A DNA stretch of 64,000 nt. Origin: Thelonectria olida (taxonomy: Eukaryota > Ascomycota > Sordariomycetes > Hypocreales > Nectriaceae). A program made the position numbers and the translations under genes. The stretch spans positions 61,866 through 125,865 of the forward strand of contig JAGPYM010000065.1 in NCBI GenBank assembly GCA_020736575.1, given 5' to 3'. A model generated the notes under the pieces. It worked only from the letters and a program-made list of their open reading frames with translations. It was not told the DNA's origin and did not search any database. Below, piece after piece: positions 54,581-64,000 of the stretch (position 1 is its first letter; each line of letters opens with the position of its first letter).

Positions 54581-57377
54581 ATGGCTCCACGACAGGATAC
54601 CCCATTCCGCTCGGCGGACATGAGCATGGTGCAGCTGTACGTCTCCAACGAAATCGATCGGGAGGTCGTCACTGCCCTTGGCGAGCTTGGATTGTGCCAG
54701 TTCCGCGACGTAAGGCTCCATCCCCAAGCTATCTCCTCCGTGCAGGCTACTCATGTGTCATTTCATCCAGCTCAATGAGGATGTCAGCGCCTTTCAGCGA
54801 ACTTTCACCCAGGAGATCCGACGCCTTCACAATGTCGAACGACGGCTGCGTGCGTCATTGCAACCCCTCGGAATGTACTCAACCTAACGGGACGCAGGAT
54901 ATTTCTATGTGCAGATGGAAAAAGCCGGAATCACACTTCGAAAGCTTGATCTAGATGCTGAGAGGCTCGCATCGCCCTCTACCTCGGAAATTGATGAACT
55001 CGCCGAGCGAAGCCAGAAGCTTGAGCAGCGCGTCTCCGCATTGAACGACAGCTACGAGACCCTCAAGAAGCGTGAGGGCAACCTCACTGAATGGCGCTGG
55101 GTGCTGAGGGAGGCTGGCGGATTCTTTGATCGCGCTCCCGGCAACGTGGAGGAGATTCGAGCGTCTACACACAACGATGACGCGCCATTGCTCTGCGACG
55201 TTGAGCAGCATAGCGCTGCGCCTGACGTCGAGAGACCATTTTCCGGCATGAAAATTGACTTCGTCGCTAGCGTCATCTCTAGGGATCGTGTTGCTACCTT
55301 TGAGCGTATCCTCTGGCGAACTCTTCGTGGCAACCTGTACATGAAACAGTCGGAGATTCTGGAGCCGTTGACTGACCCCACGAACAACAAGGCTGTCAAG
55401 AAGAATGTCTTTCTCATCTTCGCTCATGGCAAAGAGATTGTCGTCAAGATCCAGAAGATTGCTGAATCCATGGGGGCTGAGGTGCACAATGTCGACGAGA
55501 ACAGCGACATCCGACATGACCAGATTCACGGGGTGAACAATCGTCTCGAGGATGTCCAGAGCGTCCTTCGCAACACCCAGACTACCCTTGAGGCAGAGCT
55601 CAACCACATTTCGCAGTCTCTATCTGCCTGGATGGTGCTCATTGCAAAGGAGAAGGCTGTATACACCACCCTCAACCTGTTCTCTTACGATCCTGCCCAC
55701 CGGACCCTCATCGCTGAGGGTTGGTGCCCCACCAATGATTTGCCTCTCATCAGGACTACTCTCCAGGACGTCACCAACCGAGCTGGCGTCTCCGTTCCAT
55801 CCATCATCAGTGAGATTCGAACCAACAAGAAGCCACCCACTTATATGAAGACCAATAAGTTTACCGAAGGCTTCCAGACCATTGTCAATGCGTATGGTAC
55901 AGCCACCTACCAGGAGGTTAACCCGGCCATGCCTGTCATCATTACCTTCCCTTTCCTCTTTGCTGTAATGTTTGGCGACTTTGGACATGCTGTTATCATG
56001 CTCTCTGCTGCGTTGGCCATGATCTATTGGGAGAAACCTCTGAAGAAGGTTACATTCGAACTGTTCGCCATGATCTTCTACGGCCGATACATTGCGCTGG
56101 TCATGGCAGTCTTCTCTTTATTCACTGGCCTCATCTACAATGACGCCTTCTCCATGTCTATGACCCTGTTTGACAGCGCTTGGACGTTCAAGAAGCCGGA
56201 GGGCTGGCAAGAAAAACAATCTGTTTCTGCTACGTTAAGCGACGACGGCTACCGCTACCCATTCGGTCTAGACTGGGCATGGCATGGAACTGAGAACAAT
56301 CTTCTCTTCAGCAACAGCTACAAGATGAAGATGAGTATCATCCTCGGCTGGGCTCACATGACCTACTCGCTTTGCTTCTCCTACACCAACGCGAGACATT
56401 TCAAGAAGTCCATTGATATCTGGGGTAATTTCCTTCCAAAAATGATATTTTTCCAGGCTATCTTCGGCTACCTCGTCCTTTGCATTATATACAAGTGGTC
56501 TGTGGACTGGTTTGATACTGGTGCGCAGCCTCCTGGCCTTCTGAACATGTTGATCTATATGTTCCTGCAGCCTGGAACTCTTGACGAGCGCTTGTATACT
56601 GGGCAAGAGTATGTTCAGGCCATTCTGCTTTTGATAGCCTTTGCCCAGGTCCCGATTCTGCTCTTCCTCAAGCCCTTCTTTCTCCGTTGGGAACACAACC
56701 GTGCCCGCGCTAAGGGTTATCGCGGCATCGGCGAAACCTCCCGTGTTAGCACCCTGGACGGTGACGATGAGAACGAGGCTTTGGTCAATGGACACGGCGA
56801 CAGCTTTGACGATGATGGCGAGGGTGTTGCAATGATTACCCAGAACATTGACGAAGACCACAAGGAGTTCGAGTTTGGTGAGGTCATGATTCACCAAGTC
56901 ATCCACACTATTGGTAAGCTGCCGTTGTCTGCAATCCAGGGGATATTAGATCCTAACCCATGCCTACAGAGTTTTGCTTGAACTGCGTTTCCCACACTGC
57001 TTCGTACCTACGTCTCTGGGCCTTGTCGCTGGCCCATCAGCAACTGGGTGTGGTGCTTTGGAACATGACTCTAGGCCGTGCTCTAAAGACGGGAGGCGTT
57101 GTCGGGGTCATTCTGATTGTCGTCAGTTTCTATATGTGGTTCTTCCTTAGTAAGCTCTGCCTTTAATTTCACTGTTGCAAGATGGCCACTGACAAGTTTT
57201 ATAGCGATTGCCATTTTGGTGTGCATGGAGGGTACCAGTGCCATGTTGCACTCGCTCAGATTGGCGTGGGTTGAGTCCTTCTCCAAGTTTGCAGAGTTTG
57301 CGGGTTGGCCGTTTGCACCATTCTCGTTCAACACTCTATTAGAGGAGTCGGAAGAGTTGAAAGCCTACTTGGGATGA
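54581..57377 (+). CDS. VPH1: V-type proton ATPase subunit a, 858 aa
   Basis: Five exons: 54581-54709, 54771-54849, 54898-56913, 56970-57149 and 57205-57377. All introns are 48-61 bp with GT-AG ends and correct phases. The 2577-nt reading frame has no stop. Subunit a of the Vo sector anchors the vacuolar/Golgi proton pump and lines the proton path. The N-terminal cytosolic half begins [20 protein letters not shown] and has coiled-coil segments (about 80-130). The membrane half has [39 protein letters not shown]-like [16 protein letters not shown] and [19 protein letters not shown]. The last contains the essential Arg of the family (about residue 756, yeast Arg735). The length equals fungal Vph1. 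Nothing is missing, so it may be functional despite the surrounding decay. Whether it is the only copy in the genome cannot be told. Confidence 0.93.
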
Positions 57378-57566
57378 TGTAGCAGATTCACAAGGGGCAA
57401 TGCTTCTCATATTTATTTACGCAGACTTAGCCACATTGTAAGATAAACAACACCATGAATCCTGGAGTTAACTTATCTGTGCCACTCGCTCTAATATTCC
57501 GCGGAGTCCAGACTACTTAGAACAACCACTCTAGCTAGAAGACCTTCATCCAAAATATCACATTTT

Positions 57567-59672
57567 TTAGCCTAGGAAGCTCTTGGTAAAAGCACGGATG
57601 ACAACCCGTAATTTGGCCTCAAGGTCCTTACTGATAGTTTCTATCGTATTCAGCGCAGCCATCAGTTCCGACTCGTTGATCTTAAGGTACGCCAGAAACT
57701 CAGCTTCCCATCGTAGGATTCTGTAGACGGGGACGTTATCGATGTAACCGTTAACCCCAGCGAAAATAAGAGGAACTATCTCGTTGACGGCCATAGGAGA
57801 GTACTGCTTCTGCTTTAGGAGTTCAGTCAACTGTTGATATAGGATCAGCTTCATAGGTTTACGAAGAACGAATTTTGATTGCTCACACGTTCACCTCTGC
57901 AGAGAGTTTGATTGATGGCAGCATCTAAGTCGCAATCAAACCGGATAAAGGAAGTCACTTCACGATACCGGGCCAAGAGGGACTTCAAGGAACCTGCGAC
58001 TTGTTTCATGACCTTGAGCTGCGCAGCAGAACCGACACGCGATACGGACAGAGCGACGTTAACGGCAGATCGGATGCCATTATAACACATTTCGGCTTCC
58101 AAAAAGATTAGGCCGTCAGTAATGGAAATAGCATTAGCAGGAATGTAGGCGGACACATCTCCACCTTGAGTTTCAATAATGGGCAGGGCAGTCATTGAGC
58201 CACCACCATGCTTTTCATTCATCTTGGCTGCACGCTCGAGAAGTCGAGCGTGCAGATAGAAGATGTCACCAGGGTAAACTTCAAGTCCGAGGGGGTGACG
58301 GAGAAGAAGGGACATCTGACGATAGGCGGCAGCCTGCTTGGAGAGATCATCGTAGATAACTAGAGAGTGTTTGGCGTTATCACGGAACCACTCGCCGATA
58401 GAGGTGGCGGTGAAGGGGGCTAGGTATTGGAGAGGCGCAGCCTCGGAGGCAGTCGCGGCCACCACAACAATGTACTTCATGGCGTCATTCTCCTCCAGCC
58501 TCTTAATAAGCTGCGCAACTGTAGATCGCCTCTGCCCAATGGCGACGTAGATGCAGTACAGCATCTTAGTCTCATCCGAGCCGTTGTTCCACCGTTTCTG
58601 GTTAAGGATGGTGTCAACGGCGATGGCAGTCTTTCCGGTTTGACGATCGCCGATAATCGCCTTACGTTGACCACGCCCGATGGGAACCAGGGTATCAATA
58701 GACTTGATACCAGTCAGGACCGGCTGGTTTACGTGGTTTACGGAACAGCGGGTTAGGATACCAGGCGCCTTCAGTTGGGCTCGGCGCTTTTCCTTGGTGT
58801 AGATGGGACCCTTTCCATCAATGGGGTTCCCGAGAGCATCAACTACACGACCAAGCAACTCAGGACCCACAGGGACATCCACCTAGCAAAAGTTAGTACC
58901 CAATCACAATCTTAAGAGGTCCGATCACTCACAAGTTCTCCGATACGGTTAATAGTCTCACCTTGCTTGACAAGACGGCCGGAACCGAAAAGCCCAATAC
59001 CGACCTGGCCGGACTCGAGGTTCATACACATTCCCTTAACGCCAGAGGCATATCTTTTCGATATTAGCTCCGAAACTGCCACCTAGGCGGATAATAAATA
59101 TACTTGACAAGCTCCTCTGGTTGGGCATTAGCCATGCCATGCACGAGGGCATCGCCGTTCCTGCACAAGCGTCAAGTTAGTGCACATGTTATAATTGACC
59201 CGCTTGTCATGATTCTATGGCTATTAACACTAGGGCTTAGTGGTTACACCCAGTCCTAGTGTCGTATATATCCAAGTCAACATACCCGATAGAGAGAACG
59301 TGGCCAGACTCGGAGAGATCTTTCTCTTCGACGCCGCCAGTTCGCTGTTTGAGTGAGAGTGAAAACTCTGTGGCGGAAACCTTTACATCAGGAATATAGA
59401 GTCGGGCTAGTATCGAGGGGGGTTGGTAGCCACTAACTCTGCGTTCTGAGCCTAAGTTAGTTAAAGGTAGATTAACGGGATACAGAAAATGTTATTCAAG
59501 GCAAACACGACGAGGTATGATTGAAAGGATGAATAAGCTGCTTCCCGTGTATGAAATCCACAAGTTATAGCAGAGTGGAGCAAAGGTTAATCTGGGCTAC
59601 GCTTACGGTAGTGTTCCTGATCATGGCAGAGGCGACAGTGCGAATAGACTGTCGAAGACTATTTCGAAACAT
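57567..59672 (-). CDS. ATP1: Divergent mitochondrial ATP synthase alpha subunit
   Basis: Six exons read on the minus strand: 59672-59607, 59451-59286, 59160-59104, 59053-58933, 58882-57887 and 57830-57567. The last five join in phase. Exon 1 ([20 protein letters not shown], a plausible mitochondrial presequence) is one base out of phase with exon 2, so its donor is uncertain or a base is lost. The protein has Walker A GDRQTGKT, the segment [28 protein letters not shown] [40 protein letters not shown] and the Arg-finger segment [10 protein letters not shown]. Several near-invariant positions differ ([12 protein letters not shown] where RRPPGREAYPGD is usual; [12 protein letters not shown] where VGDGIARVHGM is usual). 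This looks like a fast-evolving duplicate, not the main gene. The usual length is matched (about 556 aa). Confidence 0.8.
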
Positions 59673-61194
59673 ACTGAGGGCAGGTAGGAGAGAGTCTACG
59701 GCGAGGGAGAATTGATGGCGGTCGTGTGCAATTGAAAGGGGATATATAGTAGAGAAGATGTCTTGGAAGACGACCTGGGGGCGGAAAGGGATACCAATCT
59801 GATATACGTTGGTGACATCATGATTACGATATAAGTTTGTAATGGTCTACTTTGCTTATTATGCACTAAACTGTGTATTAGAATTCTAAAACCGTTTTAA
59901 GTTACCTTCATTCCCGCTTCGTACCCTGCGCGTTAGGTATGTTATGTACATAGAGATATGTCATTTAGGATCGGATTTATTGAGTTTGCTTGGCCTCCGC
60001 AAGCTGGTAAATCAGCACACCCTATTGTGTTCTTATTTCCTCTTCCAATGAATTCAAGAGGATTCTGTGCACCACTTAGCACTGACACCAGGGAAGTGGA
60101 CCTGTAGGAGGAAGCTTTCGTAGAGTACTGCATCTGGAGGCTCCCCTTAAACCCCGTAGCGCCATGGCTTAGTGCAGCAAATGGTGGTGGTCTACAGAAT
60201 GCGGACAGTCTCAAGGATATTCTATATGGCATATCACCACCAGGTTCCACTGTGCTGTAGCGACCGGATGTGAAACGGGGCCCATACTTTGGAGTCGTGT
60301 ATCCGGTTTCACATCTGGATTGCCGCATCAAAGACTCCAATTGTAAATACTGGTGAGGATGAGACCGGCTAACCGGAGGACGGAGAGCTGTCTCAGCACT
60401 GTAACAACCTCTCAGCTAGGTCATCACTAAACAGATAGAAATAGGGTTCCAACCCAACTATCTGACAAGACAGAGGAGAAGAACACACAATTTTCACCTG
60501 AATATCTGACAATATGCGACCAATCATATTGCCCAATTGCAAAAAAAAAAAAAAAAAAAATTGTGTCAGTGGAAAACAACCGCGCGCCGGGCCGGCCGCT
60601 AGTTTTCGGCCTTAACAAAAACATCTAGAAGAAAGTAGATAAAGACAGCATGATACAAGAGGTTCTTCATTTAAAGAGAGACAAGACTGAGCATTCTATT
60701 ATAGTTCAGCCATAAAATGACGACATTCTCTAACTTACCATATTGATGCTGGGCGTCCTGGGGCGGACCGTACAAAGTGGACTGTGCTTAGTCATTTTCA
60801 CGGGACCCGTGAACCCATAGGCTCCCGAGAATCTCATAAGAGAATCTTTAAAAGAGCACTCATTGTCAGAAAGTTATCTATTTTAGCTTCCAATCTGCGA
60901 CAGGGAGATCCACTGCCAAGTTTGTGAGCTATCGCTAGACCACAAGATGCACTTTCAGAATCATGCCATACGGGTCCATGGACTTAAATCTTAAGCGGCT
61001 TCATCTCTTGTTCTATTCATCTTCGACTGGCAGTGCCATTTTAGACATCAAGACGTGTCAATATGCCGAGATTCTACCGGCACGCCACCTGTTGGCTGTG
61101 GTCATATCTCAAGCGCTTACTCGTTCTGCCGAAACCACGCCATAACATGGCACACGTCGCAAATCGCCATGATAGATCGATCGCGACCAAAGAT
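59673..61194. other. Intergenic with an A20 tract
   Basis: No supported gene. A run of 20 A lies at 60541-60560 and is followed by a short GC-rich segment; it could mark the 3' end of a retrotransposed sequence on the plus strand. A minus frame of 132 codons (60340-59942) has no recognised domain. Confidence 0.35.
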
Positions 61195-61890
61195 CATCAA
61201 AGACCACCCGATTGGCGATGGCCTTGACGCTTTCCACGCCTCATTCAAGTCGATTTGTCAAGACAGGTGCATCTCATGCTCGCCAGACGCACTCGCTCAG
61301 TTTGATCAAGAAGGTATAGTGAACCATCTTCATTGCGATCCCCTCCGCTGACTTCCGCAGTTCTCCAGAAACTCTCTATCGATCTCATCCTGGCCCTACA
61401 AGGGCTTCGGGTATCCCGCCTGCTTCGCTCAGCGTCTGGTGGAAAGAACCTTTTCAGCGACCTATCGACCCTGGGTTCCTCCGTCAACTCCAATGATGTC
61501 GACCTCGACCGTATTAAACCTCTCTTGAATGCCGTTCTTGCCGCCGATCCAGACGATGCGCTCATCTGGGATTAAGTCTACCGCGCTATTAGCGAACCCA
61601 CCCCGCCCCGGGACCGATAGCCTCTTCTCTCCAACAAACAACATAGCTTCACAACACGAGAAGCCTTGCAAACTCCTCTGAATACCGACAAGATTTGGAC
61701 AGGGTCCTTAAGGTGGATCTTGGCCGTCTTTACATTGACATCCCTCATTTTTATGAGGCTTTTTTTCGGAAGCATAACAGATCGAGCGATTGCATCAGAA
61801 GCTATCTTCGAGAAGTGCATTCTAGGCGATAATCGACTCTTCCGGGAGTGTTTTGTTTGCGACGACCTGCTCCATCACCTTTGCTAGCAT
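61195..61890 (+). pseudogene. FunK1-type fungal protein kinase, N-terminal relic
   Basis: Segments typical of the N-terminal region of the FunK1 family occur in order but in different frames. SGGKNLFSDLSTLGSSVNSN and VDLDRIKPLLNAVLAADPDD precede a TAA at 61573-61575, followed by VYRAISEPTPP. A shifted frame reads EYRQDLDRVLKVDLGRLYID and IPHFYEAFFGSITDRAIASE, then FEKCILGDNRLFRE. The kinase domain itself is absent downstream. Family recognition is from memory of these conserved N-terminal phrases. The copy is clearly dead. Confidence 0.7.
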
Positions 61891-62145
61891 GGCTTCCCTT
61901 GCTCTAGCCCCCGCTTCCTTGCGAATAAAATTCAGTGCCTAGAGCGGGCTTAAGATTATTTTGAAGTCGTTAAGGGGCCGGGAGCTTGCTGGGATTCGTC
62001 TTCTGCTTCCGTACAGGCTTCTTGGCCGGTGGTTGAGGGCTTTCGGGAGGGTGAGAGGTGAGATAAGGCTGGGGATGGTTCGTTGGAGACATTTGGTCAA
62101 TATCTAGTGATGAGGTGCCGGTCACTGACTCACTGGACTCAGTAC
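61891..62145 (-). other. Short unidentified segment
   Basis: A minus frame of 62 codons, Pro/Ser-rich with PPAKKPVRKQKTNP near its end, runs directly into the solo LTR. It is not recognised. Confidence 0.2.
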
Positions 62146-62302
62146 TGTTGGAGATCACAAGTGTGAGGCGACCAAGTCGGTGGCAAGGTGCGGAAGAAGG
62201 AGGAACATTCTACAAAAGATCGTGCTTGTACATAAACAGTGGTTCCCCCACTACATAGTTATTTAGTATGAATTAAGAAACTTGAATCTTCTCATTTCAA
62301 CA
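62146..62302 (-). repeat. Solo LTR, 157 bp, inverted relative of 53158-53312
   Basis: On the minus strand it begins TGTTGAAATGAGAAGATT and ends CTCCAACA. It differs from the left copy by scattered substitutions and small indels. The flanks are AGTAC and AGAGC, so the target duplication is eroded or absent. It is older than, or differently generated from, the left copy. Confidence 0.88.
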
Positions 62303-62418
62303 AGAGCATGACGTGATTATGGGAAATTTCTCCCTTGTGATACTAAACTAGAATCGTACTGATGACTAGAGCTCGCATCTGTTTTATCCATTCATCTAAA
62401 ATCTCTTTACCAAGTGCC

Positions 62419-63321
62419 ATGAGAAGCTCACAATCTGCGCACCAGAAAGTGACATGGCGCCAACGCCATCCCTCAGCGACAGGCCTATCAACAGAACCCA
62501 TCAACACAGTTAAGGCTATCGAGAATAAAGCAGAGAAATCACTCCTCCTCCTCTGGGACGATCTCCCCGCCTGGTGCTGCGATAACGCCTTCATTCGCTC
62601 TGGCTATTACCAAATCCGCCCTTCCTACCTGCACTCGCTGCGCTCCCTCTTCTATCTACACAATGAATCCATCAACATCTGGTCGCACCTCGTCGGCGCC
62701 ATTGTAGCGTGGCTGGCTCGGTCTACTTGTACTATGTCATCCGCCCGCGCTATATTATGGCTTCTTTTGCAAGCCTACGCTACTCACGGCGTACTTGTGC
62801 CTGCTGAGTTTGGCTTTGAGAGGACGTGACGTAACGGTGACGGCCACTGACAAAGACCCAGATCTGTCTGCTTGGCACCGGATGCGCCACTGTCTCGTGG
62901 GTAGAGCAGTTCCGCACCCCAAAATGGCGACCATACCGGGCCGTAATATTCATCGGCTCGGTTTATCCGGCTTCATCCCTATTATCCACGGCGTCGCCAT
63001 CTATGGCTACAAGGGGCTCGAGGACAGGATTAGCGTCACCTGGATCATCATCCACGGCGCCATGTATATCTTCGGCGCAGTTCTCTACGCGGTCAGGCGC
63101 AAACGTCCCAATCGTCTCCCATAGTGGCGGTGACTGACTGACTGGGAATGTATGCTCGATGGCCGGAGAGGAGCTTCTTGGGAGCATTCGACATCTGGGG
63201 CAGCTCCTTTCAGATCTTCCATATGTTTGTCCTGCTCGCTCCGTCAACGCATTTTTATGGCATGGCGAAGGCGTTTGACTACCATCACACGGTCTTGGGA
63301 TCCCAGTGCTTGGCCGAATAA
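62419..63321 (+). pseudogene. PAQR/adiponectin-receptor-like (Izh/Hly-III) membrane protein, decayed
   Basis: The start (MRSSQSAHQKVTW) leads to the family-typical LLLWDDLPAWCCDNAFIRSG and YLHSLRSLFYLHNESINIWS, HLVGAIVAW. After a damaged stretch, TPKWRPYRAVIFIG and PIIHGVAIYGYKGLEDRISV with IIIHGAMYIFGAVLYAVR follow. A third piece reads GAFDIWGSSFQIFHMFVLLA and STHFYGMAKAFDYHHT, ending LAE and TAA at 63321. The pieces are in different frames and the segment around 62760-62880 is reduced. PAQR proteins are seven-helix receptors or ceramidase-like enzymes linked to lipid and zinc homeostasis. The HIS motifs (SxxxH, HxxxH) are partly visible but the gene is non-functional. Confidence 0.85.
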
Positions 63322-64000
63322 ATCGAGACGGTTTCGGCCGTGTACCACTCTCCATTGGCGGAAGGACGTTTATCATTATTATTCGTTACTTGGGCCATTC
63401 TCAGCACCCGTATCTGTAGTTACGAATTGGGAAGTTTAAAGCGTCTAGTAATGGTAAAAAGCTAACCCCTACGAGTATGTTGATGTGCTATTTGGTAATG
63501 GAAGACGTGAGGGCTGGCGAAGGTGTGCACTTCGTGCTCCCGTGCGCTGCTGGTTGATCCACATGTGGCAGTCTTTCTGAGCACCCATATTCAGGATTCC
63601 AGCAACATAATAACTTTTTACGGGCGGAGAGGTTGTCTGCCTTATTTATTTGTCCAGGATTGGGTCCAATTTTGCCATACGGGTGCATGCGAGCTCGATG
63701 TTGCACCCAATCTCCGATGGAGAGTTGGCAGCGTTTCTGCCATCCGTATTTTTGGCGCCTCGATATATATAATATGAGTAAGACGCCAGTGAGCGCTTGA
63801 TCTAGCACTCCATTCCATAATTCATTTGCTCTTAAGACTGTGACAGACCATGATTGGTAAGCAACAACCTCATTCCATCTTCGCGGTATTGAAGCCTTAG
63901 ATTCCACTGCGCTTCTATCAATTGAAACTCGCGTCCGAGCCGCATATGCCATCGCTAGCTAACCTGTTCCGCGTACGCAGCCTACCCAGCCTTTCGCAAG
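63322..64000. other. No supported gene
   Basis: Frames on both strands at 63488-63952 have no recognisable domain or splice structure. Confidence 0.35.

Noticed and set aside
53153..62307. The 9-kb segment between the inverted solo LTRs as a composite mobile unit
   Set aside because: The left LTR has its own 5-bp duplication, so each LTR inserted independently; no outer duplication frames the segment.
1..64000. Starship captain (tyrosine recombinase), CRISPR array, rRNA or complete tRNA genes
   Set aside because: None seen on either strand by reading; the only tRNA-like match is the copia primer site.

Overview
The window is nuclear DNA of a filamentous ascomycete, probably Sordariomycete-like. 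Introns are short (49-125 bp) with GT-AG ends and CTAAC/CTAAT-type branch sites. The gene families are fungal: a GATA zinc-finger protein, a fungal rhodopsin-domain membrane protein, FunK1, ANK-ZZ and PAQR. The mobile elements are also typical of fungi: Fot/Pogo, Helitron, Ty1/copia, Tad-like LINEs and MULE. I could not identify a species. About half of the window is transposon or transposon relic, so it looks like an accessory, subtelomeric-like or otherwise repeat-rich compartment.

Layout. 1-5 kb: LINE 3' ends, a decayed coiled-coil ORF, a 435-bp MITE, a SANT-like relic and a decayed minus-strand copia fragment. 5.4-13.5 kb: a GATA-finger pseudogene with two in-frame stops, a broken hypothetical gene, an intact two-exon gene encoding 174 aa, and a minus-strand hypothetical gene with a Ser/Gln-rich tail region. 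13.66-15.52 kb: a Fot/Pogo transposon with 50-bp inverted repeats and one nonsense codon. 15.6-16.4 kb: two decayed tandem-repeat arrays. 16.7-29.3 kb: a Helitron (Rep-helicase) whose last coding codons are split by a young copia element with 180-bp LTRs that I read as identical and a CAAAG target duplication. 29.3-35.0 kb: a minus-strand two-ORF LINE. 35-42 kb: a diverged direct duplication, a basic Ser/Pro-rich hypothetical gene, and a mosaic of MULE, ANK-ZZ and LINE fragments.

42-47.5 kb is the most normal part: an intact four-exon amino-acid permease (-), a rhodopsin-domain membrane protein (+) with one frameshift, and an intact two-exon GNAT acetyltransferase (+). 47.8-51.8 kb: a 5'-truncated LINE with one open 1235-codon ORF2. 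51.9-52.8 kb: a 5'-truncated delta-9 desaturase pseudogene. 53.2-62.3 kb: two solo LTRs in opposite orientation, with an apparently intact five-exon V-ATPase subunit a gene, a divergent six-exon ATP-synthase alpha-like gene and a FunK1 relic between them. 62.4-63.3 kb: a decayed PAQR/adiponectin-receptor-like gene.

Two themes link the regions. First, many frames are broken by single transitions (CAG to TAG, CGA to TGA, TGG to TAG/TGA) while the flanking codons stay open, which fits mild RIP-like or deamination mutation. Second, insertions can be ordered in time: copia is younger than the Helitron, and the MULE and LINE fragments cut the ANK-ZZ gene. Coordinates of spliced genes come from manual splice-site and phase reading, not from transcripts.
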